Shown here one piece after another: positions 42,600 to 50,856 of a DNA stretch of 64,000 nt (position 1 is its first letter; each line of letters begins with the position of its first letter). Position numbers and translations under genes: made by a program. The DNA lies in the NCBI RefSeq assembly GCF_003666685.1, contig NZ_RCIZ01000004.1:372001-436000 (forward strand), read 5' to 3'. Origin of the DNA: Mesorhizobium sp. YM1C-6-2. Lineage in GTDB: Bacteria; Pseudomonadota; Alphaproteobacteria; Rhizobiales; Rhizobiaceae. The notes below the pieces were generated by a model. The model ran no database searches and was not told the DNA's origin. It saw nothing but the letters and a program-made list of their open reading frames with translations.

Positions 42600-44408
42600 G
42601 TGAACGACCAATCGAAGTTTCGAGCCATGCCGGCCAATTTCGAGTCGTTCGGGGCGGTGGTTGACTTCCTCTCCCGGCGCGCCCCGTTCACGACGAACCG
42701 GGTGGGGCCCTTTATCCGCGCCATTCGCCGCCAGATACTGAAGGGGGAGCACGTGGCGGCTTTTGATGGCGAAATGCTTGTCGGCTATGCCGGCTGGCTG
42801 CCGACCACCAGGGCGGTCGCTGAAGCCTGGCTCGAGGATGGCGGCGAGCTTCGTCCGGCCGACCGCGACGCCGACGCCGTCGCCCTCACCATCGTCGCCG
42901 TCGACGATCCCGGGCTGACGCTCGGGCTTATGCGGGCGGCCCGCGAGATCAATCCCGGGCTCAGGGTGTACTTCAAGCGCTCCTACGCGGACGCCTCCCG
43001 CGCGGCCCGCAAATCCCAGGTGCTGAACGTGACGGGTGCCGGCGAGGGCGCCTTGGCCGAACGTCCCGCCGCAAAAAGCGCTGCCATCCCTGCCGGCGCA
43101 CCCCTCCGGCCGGCCGCGCGTCCTCCGATCGCCGACGACCCTTGCGCGTTCCTCTATGCGCTTGCCCAGCGCGCGCCCGGCGCCACCGAGCGCATCGCGG
43201 TCGGCGACGAAAGCGTGCTCGTCGTCCAGGACCCCGATGTCGCCGCCCATGTGCTCGTCGGCAATCTCGCCAACTACCGGAAGAATTTCTCGTCCTTCAC
43301 GCCATTCTTCGGCCGCAGCCGCCTGACCCTCGACGGCGAGGCCTGGCGCCGTTCGCAGCGCGTCAGCCAGAGCTTCATCGCCCCGCACGACGCGGCCCGC
43401 GCCGCTGGCATCGTGTCCCGCCTCTACGCCGGCCTTGCCCAAGAACTCGCCGCGACCGGTTCCGCTGCCGGCCCCGTAGACGGCGCCATCGACCGGGCCG
43501 CTGTGGCGGCGTTGACCGAGATCGTGTTCTCCACGCCGCTCGCAGCGCTCGGCGACGGTTTTGCCGCCGACCTCCGCCCGATCATCGGTTATGCCGCCGC
43601 GCGGGCGTGGGACCTGCCCGGCGTGCCGACCGCCGTCGACGGCGGGATGCTGGCCGGGGCGCAGGCGGCGTCAGGCCGGGTCCGCCAGGCGATCGCAGCG
43701 ATGGTCGAGCGGCGGCGCGCTGCCGGACCCGCGAACGACGCCTTGTCGGCGCTGATCGCCGCCGCCGACCGCACCGCAGGCGAACCGGAGGAGGAGCGGA
43801 TCGATCTCGCCGGCGAACTGCTGACGCTGGTGATCGCCGGCTCCGACACCACCTCGGCCGCCCTCGGCTGGGCGCTGTCGATTCTCGCCTCGCTTCCGTC
43901 CTTCCAGGACGCGTTGCGCGAGGAGATCCACTCCGCGTTGGGCGACGGCGAACCGGGGCTGGACGGCCTCGAACGGGTGCCGAGCCTGCGGCCCTTCATC
44001 GACGAGACGCTGAGGATGTTTCCGCCGGTGGCCATACTGTCGCGCTTTGCCGAAGGTCCCGACGCGGTCGGCGGCCATGCCGTCGCCGCCGGCGACCGGG
44101 TGCTGGTCTCGGTGATCGGCCTCCACCAGAACCCGGCGAGCTGGGAGGCGCCGCGCGAATTCCAGCTTGCGCGGCACGATCCCGATGCGCCCGGCCGGGC
44201 CGGGCGGCGATCGCATTTCATGGCGTTTTCGGCCGGGCCGAGGATCTGCGGCGGGGCGCGTTTCGCCCGGATCGAAATGGAGATCGCGCTGGCGCAGATT
44301 CTCCGCCGCTGCCGGCTGGAACTGGACGAGCCGCTGCCGCTCGCCTTCGACTGGGGCGCATCGATGCGCCGGCGCGGCGGCCAGAAGATGCGCGTGACCG
44401 CCCTCTAG
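42600..44408 (+). CDS. HlyC-like domain fused to cytochrome P450
   Basis: A 602-residue protein. Residues ~10-150 resemble the HlyC/RTX toxin acyltransferase fold: FGAVVDFLSRRAP, then IRAIRRQILKGEHVAAFDGE, MLVGYAGWLP (compare PVAYCSWA of HlyC), and INPGLRVYFKRSYAD. The HlyC catalytic His and Asp positions appear as Thr. Residues ~180-602 are a complete P450: I-helix LVIAGSDTTSAALG, ExxR in DETLRMFPP, and the haem loop FSAGPRICGG with Cys550. GTG 42600 or ATG 42627 could be the start; neither has a strong ribosome site. The linked N-terminal domain is unusual; substrate and redox partner are unknown. Confidence 0.85.
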   Translation: MNDQSKFRAMPANFESFGAVVDFLSRRAPFTTNRVGPFIRAIRRQILKGEHVAAFDGEMLVGYAGWLPTTRAVAEAWLEDGGELRPADRDADAVALTIVAVDDPGLTLGLMRAAREINPGLRVYFKRSYADASRAARKSQVLNVTGAGEGALAERPAAKSAAIPAGAPLRPAARPPIADDPCAFLYALAQRAPGATERIAVGDESVLVVQDPDVAAHVLVGNLANYRKNFSSFTPFFGRSRLTLDGEAWRRSQRVSQSFIAPHDAARAAGIVSRLYAGLAQELAATGSAAGPVDGAIDRAAVAALTEIVFSTPLAALGDGFAADLRPIIGYAAARAWDLPGVPTAVDGGMLAGAQAASGRVRQAIAAMVERRRAAGPANDALSALIAAADRTAGEPEEERIDLAGELLTLVIAGSDTTSAALGWALSILASLPSFQDALREEIHSALGDGEPGLDGLERVPSLRPFIDETLRMFPPVAILSRFAEGPDAVGGHAVAAGDRVLVSVIGLHQNPASWEAPREFQLARHDPDAPGRAGRRSHFMAFSAGPRICGGARFARIEMEIALAQILRRCRLELDEPLPLAFDWGASMRRRGGQKMRVTAL

Positions 44409-44430
44409 CCGGACCTCGACCGCCTCGCGA

Positions 44431-44658
44431 TCATTCCGGCGACGCTTCGTCCGCGCCGGCGTCGTCGCCTTCGTCGCCATAGGGCGACGTGCTCGGCACG
44501 CAGCTTGCCGACCAGCCTGCCGGGGCGGGCTGCTTCTGGTATTCGGTTATCGCCGAGGTGCATTCCTCGCGCGTGTCGAAATATCCGGGCATCGTGGTCA
44601 GCCCGCCCTGCGGACCCGCGACCACGAGATACCAGACGAGTGCGACTATGGCGGACAT
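44431..44658 (-). CDS. Small hypothetical protein with N-terminal hydrophobic segment
   Basis: A 75-residue protein starting MSAIVALVWYLVVAGPQGG, a hydrophobic segment that could be a membrane anchor or uncleaved signal. The middle region, FDTREECTSAITEYQKQPAP, and SASCVPSTSPYGDEG contain two cysteines that could pair in the periplasm. The tail is acidic. AAGAGGAAG precedes the ATG. Function unknown. Confidence 0.65.
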   Translation of the reverse strand: MSAIVALVWYLVVAGPQGGLTTMPGYFDTREECTSAITEYQKQPAPAGWSASCVPSTSPYGDEGDDAGADEASPE

Positions 44659-44846
44659 GAGCTTCCTCTTGAAGTTGCCTGAAGGTTTCGTGATGTCACG
44701 CCCATCTGATGGCAAAAGCGCGGCAGACTTTCACCTTCTATCCCGAACCGTCCAACCCGGGTCAACCGCGGTGGATCGCGGCCGGGCGTCCGGCCATTGA
44801 AATGGGGCGCTGGCGGGGGCAGAAAAGTCAGCCAGGAGGAATCGCC

Positions 44847-45560
44847 ATGCCGGCTGCGCCGCGCCTCACGACGATCGGCTTCGATGCCGACGACACGCTG
44901 TGGCAGAACGAGCAGTTCTACCAGACGACGCAGGCGCATTTCATAGAATTGCTGAAGGATTACGCCGACCCGGAGCAACTGCCCGACCGGCTGCTCAAGG
45001 TTATGCTGCGCAACATCGGCGCCTATGGGTTCGGCATCAAGAGCTTCACGCTCTCCATGGTCGAGACGGCGATCGAGGTGACCGAAGGCAGGGCGCCTGC
45101 GCAGGTGATCCAGGAGATCCTCGCGGCCGGACGCGAGATGGCCAGACATCCCGTCGAGACGCTGCCCTTCGCCCGCGAGACGCTCGAGGCGCTTGCCGGA
45201 CGATACCGGCTGGTCCTGATCACCAAGGGCGACCTCTTCGACCAGGAGCGCAAGATCGCGGAATCGGGCCTGGGCGAACTCTTCGAGGCGGTCGAGATCG
45301 TCAGCGACAAGAACAGGTCGACCTATCAGCGCGTCTTCGACAGGCATGGCGACGGACCGCACAGGAGCTTGATGGTCGGCAATTCGCTGAAGTCGGACAT
45401 CTTGCCGGCGATCGCCGCCGGAAGCTGGGGGATCTTCGTCCCGCACGACCTGACCTGGGCCTACGAGCATGCCGAGGCGCCGCAAGGCGAAGCCCGCTTC
45501 CGGCAGGCAGCGCATCTCGGCGAGATCGCCGGGCTGATCGAAGAGATCGAGCGCGGATGA
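44847..45560 (+). CDS. HAD-superfamily hydrolase
   Basis: A 237-residue HAD phosphatase. Motif I is TIGFDADDTLWQNEQFY (nucleophile Asp and general acid two residues on), motif II is LVLITKGD, motif III lies near KNRSTYQRVF, and motif IV is in MVGNSLKSDILPAIAAG. A helical cap follows motif I. The substrate is probably a small phosphate ester. AGGAGGAATCGCC precedes the ATG. The stop codon overlaps the next gene by four bases (ATGA). Confidence 0.9.
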   Translation: MPAAPRLTTIGFDADDTLWQNEQFYQTTQAHFIELLKDYADPEQLPDRLLKVMLRNIGAYGFGIKSFTLSMVETAIEVTEGRAPAQVIQEILAAGREMARHPVETLPFARETLEALAGRYRLVLITKGDLFDQERKIAESGLGELFEAVEIVSDKNRSTYQRVFDRHGDGPHRSLMVGNSLKSDILPAIAAGSWGIFVPHDLTWAYEHAEAPQGEARFRQAAHLGEIAGLIEEIERG

Positions 45561-47170
45561 GCGAAAGCGCAATTCCCCCGACCGCGGGTTTTGATGGGCT
45601 GCTGCAGCGCGCGGCGGCGAGCCGCTTTTCCGCAGTGTCGGTCGTGGTTGTCGCGGCGACCCTTTTGATGATGCCGGCCTTCCTGGCTGGGCACATCGTC
45701 GGCCACAGCAGCATTCTCAACGTGGTGTGGTCGCAAGGCTTCTCCGGGCAGCTCTTCGCCGGCGATCCCTATCCGCGCTGGCTGCCGGACGTCAGCCGGG
45801 GAGCCGGCAGCGTGGTGTTCTATTTCTACGGCCCGTTGCCGTTCTACCTGACCGCGCCGTTTCACCTTCTGGTCGACCCCCGGCTGGCCGTCGTGCTGGG
45901 CAGTTGGCTGATGCTGGCGCTGTCCGGCCTGTCCTTTTTCGCTCTGGCCGGGGCGTTTGTCGGCCGGGGGGCGGCCCTTGCCGCGGCGATCGTCTACATG
46001 ATGATGCCTTATCACCTCTTCGCCGACATATGGATAAGGGCGGCTATCGGGGAACAGGCGGCATTCTTCCTGGTTCCGTTCTGCCTGTTGTGCGCCTATC
46101 GGCTTGGCGATGACGCCCGCTACACCTTCGGCCTCGCCGCCGGCTTTGCCGGGCTTCTCGTCTCGCATCTGCCCTCGGCGCTGATCTTCGCGCCGTTCCT
46201 CACCGGCTTCTGCCTGTGGACGGCCTGGCAGGGCAGGGCCTTTGCCGTCCTCCTTCGGTCGGCTTTGGCGGCCGTGCTGGCGGGCGGGCTTGCCGCCGCC
46301 TACGTCCTGCCGGCGATGTTCCTGCAGGACATGGTGCAGGCCGACAACTGGGGCGTGCATCAGCCTGAAAGGAACCTGCTTTTTACCGTCGCGGGAAGTT
46401 TCGCGACGTTCCTGGCATTGGCTTTCGGCGTTGTGTGCGGGGTGGTCATGTCCGCCGCCGTGTCGATGATTGCCGCGCAGCGCGGCCGCGCCGTCGCGCC
46501 GTGGGTCGTCGCCGCGGTCGTCCTGGTCTTCCTGATGACGCCCTTGTCCGGCCGGCTGTGGCAGTCGTTGCCGATGCTGGAGCGTATTCAGTTTCCCTGG
46601 CGCGCCCTTGTCCTGTTCGAGCTTTGCGCCTGCATGCTGCTGGCCTTCGTGCTCGACGCCCGGCCGCAGGGAACCCGCATCGTCGTGCCGATGGTGGGCG
46701 TGTGCGTGATCGTCACGTTCTTCGCGTTTCTCTTTGGCAGGGGCGTTCTCGGAACGGAGGCTTCGCTGGTCAAGCCGATCGACGTCGAGAACGCCATGAT
46801 CGCGATTGCCGCCGATGCACCCGAATATCTGCCGGCATGCGGACCGCCCGCCGATCCCGTCGAGCTCGCCACGGGCAAGTGGACGCGCATAGTCGAGCGC
46901 GCGCTTGCGGAGCGCGGGCCGGGCGTGCTGCCGGTGTTCTACTATCCGTTCCTGTCGGTGACGGCGGATGGCGCGCCCGTCGCGATTGCCTGCGATCCGG
47001 CGACGGGCCTGATCGCTGCCGATATTCCCGCCGGCGCCAAAGTCGAGATAACGAAGACGGCGCTGCCCATCGAGCGGCTCGGCTACGCGATCAGCGCCGC
47101 CAGCCTCATCCTGCTCGTTGTCGGGATGGCCTATGCAGGAAGGCGCACGCGCAACACCGCAGCCGGATGA
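45557..47170 (+). CDS. Polytopic membrane protein, PTPS-related/GT-C-like
   Basis: A 537-residue protein with about ten membrane helices and a C-terminal soluble domain (from EASLVKPIDVENAMIAIAAD). The N-terminal loop with QGFSGQLFAGDPYPRWLPDV, followed by VVFYFYGPLPFYLTAPFHLL, resembles the membrane region called 6-pyruvoyl-tetrahydropterin synthase-related, which looks like GT-C-type glycosyltransferases or flippases. No pterin activity is implied. The start overlaps the HAD gene stop (ATGA), so the two are translationally coupled. A role in envelope polysaccharide assembly is possible but unproven. Confidence 0.78.
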   Translation: MSESAIPPTAGFDGLLQRAAASRFSAVSVVVVAATLLMMPAFLAGHIVGHSSILNVVWSQGFSGQLFAGDPYPRWLPDVSRGAGSVVFYFYGPLPFYLTAPFHLLVDPRLAVVLGSWLMLALSGLSFFALAGAFVGRGAALAAAIVYMMMPYHLFADIWIRAAIGEQAAFFLVPFCLLCAYRLGDDARYTFGLAAGFAGLLVSHLPSALIFAPFLTGFCLWTAWQGRAFAVLLRSALAAVLAGGLAAAYVLPAMFLQDMVQADNWGVHQPERNLLFTVAGSFATFLALAFGVVCGVVMSAAVSMIAAQRGRAVAPWVVAAVVLVFLMTPLSGRLWQSLPMLERIQFPWRALVLFELCACMLLAFVLDARPQGTRIVVPMVGVCVIVTFFAFLFGRGVLGTEASLVKPIDVENAMIAIAADAPEYLPACGPPADPVELATGKWTRIVERALAERGPGVLPVFYYPFLSVTADGAPVAIACDPATGLIAADIPAGAKVEITKTALPIERLGYAISAASLILLVVGMAYAGRRTRNTAAG

Positions 47171-47179
47171 AGCGCGCCG

Positions 47180-47956
47180 CTAGTCCGGCAGGCGGTATGA
47201 GCGGAAGCGCCCGGTCTTGACCTGGTAGACCTTGCCGGTTTCCGTCACTTCGGGGCCGACCAGGCGCATGATGTGGGCTGCGACCTCGGACGGATGCGGC
47301 ACCGCCTCGGGGTTCTCGCCGGGAAACGCCTGGGCGCGCATGGCGGTGCGGGTGCCGCCGGGATCGAAGGCGTTGACCCTGAGCGCCAGGTTCTCCGTCT
47401 CCTGCGCCCAGGAGCGCGCCAGCGCCTCGACGGCGGCCTTGGATGCCGCGTAGGGGGCGAAGAAGGCGCGCGCCGAATGGGCGATGCTGGACGTCACGAC
47501 GACGGCCCTACCGGCATCGGAGAAACGCAGCAGCGGGTCGACCGAGCGGATCAGCCGCCACGTGCTGGTGACGTTGACGGTCATCACCTTGTCGAAGGTC
47601 TTGGCCTCGACATGGCCGATCGGCGAGACGACGCCGAGCATGCCGGCATTGGCGACCAGTATGTCGAGCTTCTTCCAGCGATCGTGGATGGCGCCGCCCA
47701 GCCGGTCGATGCCGGGCATGTCGGTGATGTCGAGCGGAACCAGCGTCACCTCGCCCTTGCCTGATCTGGCGCGCTCGGCCTTGATCTCGTCGTCGAGTTC
47801 CTCCAGCCCGCCGACCGTCCGCGCCACCGCCACGACATGCGCGCCGGCCGCCGCCAGATGCCTGGCCATGAAATAGCCGATGCCGCGCGACGCCCCCGTA
47901 ACGAGCGCGATGCGGCCCGTCAGGTCAGGAATTCTGAGGTCTGGGGCAGTGGTCAT
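47180..47956 (-). CDS. Short-chain dehydrogenase/reductase
   Basis: A 258-residue classical SDR. Cofactor loop TGASRGIGYFMARHLAAAGA near residue 20, NAG in ILVANAGMLG, catalytic Ser in VVVTSSIAHS, and YAASKAAVEALARSW carrying Tyr and Lys. C-terminal FDPGGTRTAMRAQ is common to SDRs next to purF in Rhizobiales. The substrate is unknown. ATG 47956 starts the fold; the longer frame is the shadow of the DoxX region. Here a DoxX gene on the other strand separates it from purF. Confidence 0.9.
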   Translation of the reverse strand: MTTAPDLRIPDLTGRIALVTGASRGIGYFMARHLAAAGAHVVAVARTVGGLEELDDEIKAERARSGKGEVTLVPLDITDMPGIDRLGGAIHDRWKKLDILVANAGMLGVVSPIGHVEAKTFDKVMTVNVTSTWRLIRSVDPLLRFSDAGRAVVVTSSIAHSARAFFAPYAASKAAVEALARSWAQETENLALRVNAFDPGGTRTAMRAQAFPGENPEAVPHPSEVAAHIMRLVGPEVTETGKVYQVKTGRFRSYRLPD

Positions 47957-48138
47957 TCGTTCATCCAGTTCTGGCGGTGCCTGAAGCCGCACCAGATAGG
48001 ACGAATTTGCATCCGGCGAAACCCTGCCGACGCCGGCGCGGGCCTTTCTTTCCGGCGGTCGGAATTTTCGGCAGGACGATGTCGAAACGACGGTCCGCCA
48101 TTCGTCATCAAACAAATCACCTTGATGGAGGACAGACG

Positions 48139-48552
48139 ATGAGAACCGCGGCAATCCTGATCGCCAGGCTGATCTTTGCCGGCGCCTTCGCCATGGCGGC
48201 AGCGTTCAAGTTCGCCGGAATGCCTGACACGGCCGGCTACATCGCCGCCGCCGGCTTTCCTTTTCCGCTGCTGCTTGCCTGGCTCGCGGCGATATTCGAG
48301 GTGGCGCTGGTGCTCGCCTTCCTGACCGGCGCCTTCTTCTCGGAGGCGGCGCTGCTCGCCGGCATCTACGTGATCTTCCTCGCCTTTTCCTTCCACGGCC
48401 CTTCGCACTGGGAAGGAAACCAGGCCGAGTTCGGCTTCTTCGTCGATCACTTCACCTTCCTGGCCGGGCTGCTCTACGCAGCCGTCCACGGTCCGGGCAG
48501 CGTCCTGGCTGTCCGCAAAGGCCTGATCTGGCGGGAAGAAGTCGCTGCGTAG
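48139..48552 (+). CDS. DoxX-family membrane protein
   Basis: A 137-residue protein with four helices: MRTAAILIARLIFAGAFAMA, then GMPDTAGYIAAAGFPFPLLL, VALVLAFLTGAFFSEAALLA, and a C-terminal segment VDHFTFLAGLLYAAVHGPGS. The pattern is that of the DoxX/SURF4 family, which includes a subunit of an archaeal quinol oxidase and several oxidative-stress-linked membrane proteins. GGAGGACAG precedes the ATG. It is convergent with purF, ending two bases away, and lies between purF and the SDR gene. Confidence 0.88.
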   Translation: MRTAAILIARLIFAGAFAMAAAFKFAGMPDTAGYIAAAGFPFPLLLAWLAAIFEVALVLAFLTGAFFSEAALLAGIYVIFLAFSFHGPSHWEGNQAEFGFFVDHFTFLAGLLYAAVHGPGSVLAVRKGLIWREEVAA

Positions 48553-48554
48553 CG

Positions 48555-50018
48555 TTACTGGCTGCCCGCCGCGAGGACGGAGAGCGTGCGGACATTGTCC
48601 GAACCCTCGTGATCGAGCAGCCTCGTCGGATACTGCGTGGTGAAGCAGGCGTCGCAGAACTGCGGCTGCTCCTCGTTGCGCTGGGCCTCGCCGACGGCGC
48701 GGTAGAGCCCGTCGATCGACAGGAAGCCCAGCGAATCGACGCGGATGAACTCGGCCATCTCCTCGATCGACATGCGCGATGCCAGGAGCTTGGACGTTTC
48801 CGGCGTGTCGACGCCGTAGAAGCAGGAGGAGCGGGTCGGCGGCGAGGCGATGCGCATATGCACCTCCTTGGCGCCGGCGTCGCGCACCATCTGCACGATC
48901 TTCTGCGAGGTGGTGCCGCGCACGATCGAATCGTCGACCAGCACGACGCGCTTGCCTTCGATCATGCGGCGGTTGGCGTTGTGCTTCAGCTTGACGCCCA
49001 TGTGGCGGATGGAATCGGTCGGCTGGATGAAGGTACGGCCGACATAGTGGTTGCGGATGATGCCGAGCTCGAAGGGGATGTCGGCCTGCTGCGAGAAGCC
49101 GATGGCCGCCGGCGTGCCGGAGTCCGGAACCGGCACCACGATGTCCGCCTCGACCGGGTTCTCGATAGCCAGTTCCGCGCCGATGCGTTTCCTGACGTCA
49201 TAGACGTTGCGGCCCTCGACCGAGGAATCGGGCCTCGCGAAATAGACATATTCGAAGATGCAGAAGCGCGGCTTCTGCGGCTCGAACGGAAAGATGCTCT
49301 CGATGCCCTTGGGCGTGATGATCACCATCTCGCCGGGCTTCAGGTCGCGCACGAAGCGCGCCCCGATGATATCGAGCGCGCAGGTCTCGGAGGCCAGGAT
49401 CCAGGCGCCGTCGAGGTCGCCGAGCACCAGCGGGCGGATGCCGAGCGGGTCGCGGCAGCCGATCATCTTCTTGGAGGTCAGCGCGACCAGTGAGAAGGCG
49501 CCCTCGACCTGGCGCACCGCGTCGATGAAGCGCGAATTGATGTCGCGCTCCTTGCTGAAGGCGACGAGATGCAGGAGCGTCTCGGTGTCGGAGGTCGAGG
49601 AGAAGATCGCGCCCTGCTTCTGCAGCGAGCGCTGCACCGTCATGGCGTTGGTCAGATTGCCGTTGTGGGCGATGGCGAGGCCGCCCTCGGCGAGTTCGGC
49701 GAACAGCGGCTGCACGTTGCGCAGGCCGGTGCCGCCGGTGGTGGCGTAGCGGGTGTGGCCGATGGCGCGGCTGCCCTTCAGCCTTTCGATGACCGCCGGC
49801 TTGGTGAAGGTGTCGCCGATCAGGCCGACATGGCGTTCGACGTGAAACTGCGAGCCGTCATAGGAGACGATGCCTGCCGCCTCCTGGCCGCGGTGCTGCA
49901 GCGCATGCAGGCCGAGCGTGACGATCGCCGCGGCGTCCTGCCGTCCGAATATGCCGAACACGCCGCATTCGTCATGAAAATGATCGTCGGCCTCGGCCAG
50001 CAAGGAAGCATCTGCCAT
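48555..50018 (-). CDS. purF: Amidophosphoribosyltransferase
   Basis: A 487-residue PurF, first enzyme of purine synthesis, converting PRPP and glutamine to phosphoribosylamine. A 17-residue N-terminal propeptide ends at Cys18 (in FHDECGVFGIFG), the glutamine nucleophile after cleavage. Glutamine-domain marks include HALQHRGQEAAGI and TRYATTGG. The PRPP site is in RVVLVDDSIVRGTT, and CFYGVDTP with nearby Cys residues may hold an Fe-S cluster, as in Bacillus-type enzymes. The ATG at 50018 gives the known rhizobial N-terminus; the extension to 50195 is an artefact. Confidence 0.97.
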   Translation of the reverse strand: MADASLLAEADDHFHDECGVFGIFGRQDAAAIVTLGLHALQHRGQEAAGIVSYDGSQFHVERHVGLIGDTFTKPAVIERLKGSRAIGHTRYATTGGTGLRNVQPLFAELAEGGLAIAHNGNLTNAMTVQRSLQKQGAIFSSTSDTETLLHLVAFSKERDINSRFIDAVRQVEGAFSLVALTSKKMIGCRDPLGIRPLVLGDLDGAWILASETCALDIIGARFVRDLKPGEMVIITPKGIESIFPFEPQKPRFCIFEYVYFARPDSSVEGRNVYDVRKRIGAELAIENPVEADIVVPVPDSGTPAAIGFSQQADIPFELGIIRNHYVGRTFIQPTDSIRHMGVKLKHNANRRMIEGKRVVLVDDSIVRGTTSQKIVQMVRDAGAKEVHMRIASPPTRSSCFYGVDTPETSKLLASRMSIEEMAEFIRVDSLGFLSIDGLYRAVGEAQRNEEQPQFCDACFTTQYPTRLLDHEGSDNVRTLSVLAAGSQ

Positions 50019-50121
50019 GGGGCGCTCTCTCGTCAGAAAACGGACATATAAGGCAGCGCGGCCTCGCGCGCCACCAGTCATCACAGCCTTATTACCCGCC
50101 TGCCTGGCGTGGTTGCCGGCC

Positions 50122-50826
50122 TTATTCGGCTGGCGGCGCCGATTCGTCCGGGGCCTCGTCGGGCAGCACGTCGGCGGGGCCTTCCTCCGGCGCATCCATG
50201 GGCGCTTCGTCGGGGACGATCTCGTCGGGCGCGATCTCGCTGGGCGCGGTCTCGGCTGGAGCCTGCTGCGTGGCGGGCGCGTCCGCAGCCGGTGCCCCCT
50301 GCTCGGCCTCGGGTTCGCCGGGCGACAGGCGCTTCAGGATCGAGTTCTCGGGGTCGTCGGGAAGCAGGCCTTCCAGCGTGGCGCCGATCGATTCCAGCAG
50401 CGGCCGCGACTTGGCGTTGGCGATCCAGGCGGGCGTGTTGACCCCGACCAGCCAGTTGAAGAACAGCAGGCCGACAGCGACGACCAGGATGCCGCGCGCC
50501 GCGCCGTAGAGGAAGCCGAGCGTGCGGTCGAGCGCGCCGATGCGCGAATCGATGATCCAGTCGGCGATCTTCATCGTGATCAGCGTGACGATGATCAGCG
50601 CGACCACGAACACGACGCCGGCCGCCGCCACCATCGCGACCTGCTTGTTGTCGATATAGGGCTGCACATAGGGCAGCACGAGCGGATAGAGGAAGAAGGC
50701 GGCAGCCGCCGCCGCGATCCAGGACGCGATCGACAGGATTTCCCGCGACAGGCCGCGAACCATGGCGAGCATCGCCGAGACGAGGGTGAAGCCGACGAGA
50801 ATTCCGTCAAGCAGCGTAATCGGCAT
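50122..50826 (-). CDS. cvpA: CvpA-family membrane protein
   Basis: A 234-residue protein. Four helices in the first ~130 residues (LLDGILVGFTLVSAMLAMVR, IASWIAAAAAAFFLYPLVLP, VVFVVALIIVTLITMKIADW, ARGILVVAVGLLFFNWLVGV) match CvpA, named from colicin V production and usually linked to purF. The last ~80 residues are acidic, Pro/Glu/Asp/Ala-rich and presumably disordered. It lies between radA and purF, the conserved order in Rhizobiales. Function uncertain; envelope integrity roles have been reported in enterobacteria. Confidence 0.93.
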   Translation of the reverse strand: MPITLLDGILVGFTLVSAMLAMVRGLSREILSIASWIAAAAAAFFLYPLVLPYVQPYIDNKQVAMVAAAGVVFVVALIIVTLITMKIADWIIDSRIGALDRTLGFLYGAARGILVVAVGLLFFNWLVGVNTPAWIANAKSRPLLESIGATLEGLLPDDPENSILKRLSPGEPEAEQGAPAADAPATQQAPAETAPSEIAPDEIVPDEAPMDAPEEGPADVLPDEAPDESAPPAE

Positions 50827-50856
50827 GGTGCGGCCCCACTCCTTGGATGACTGGCA

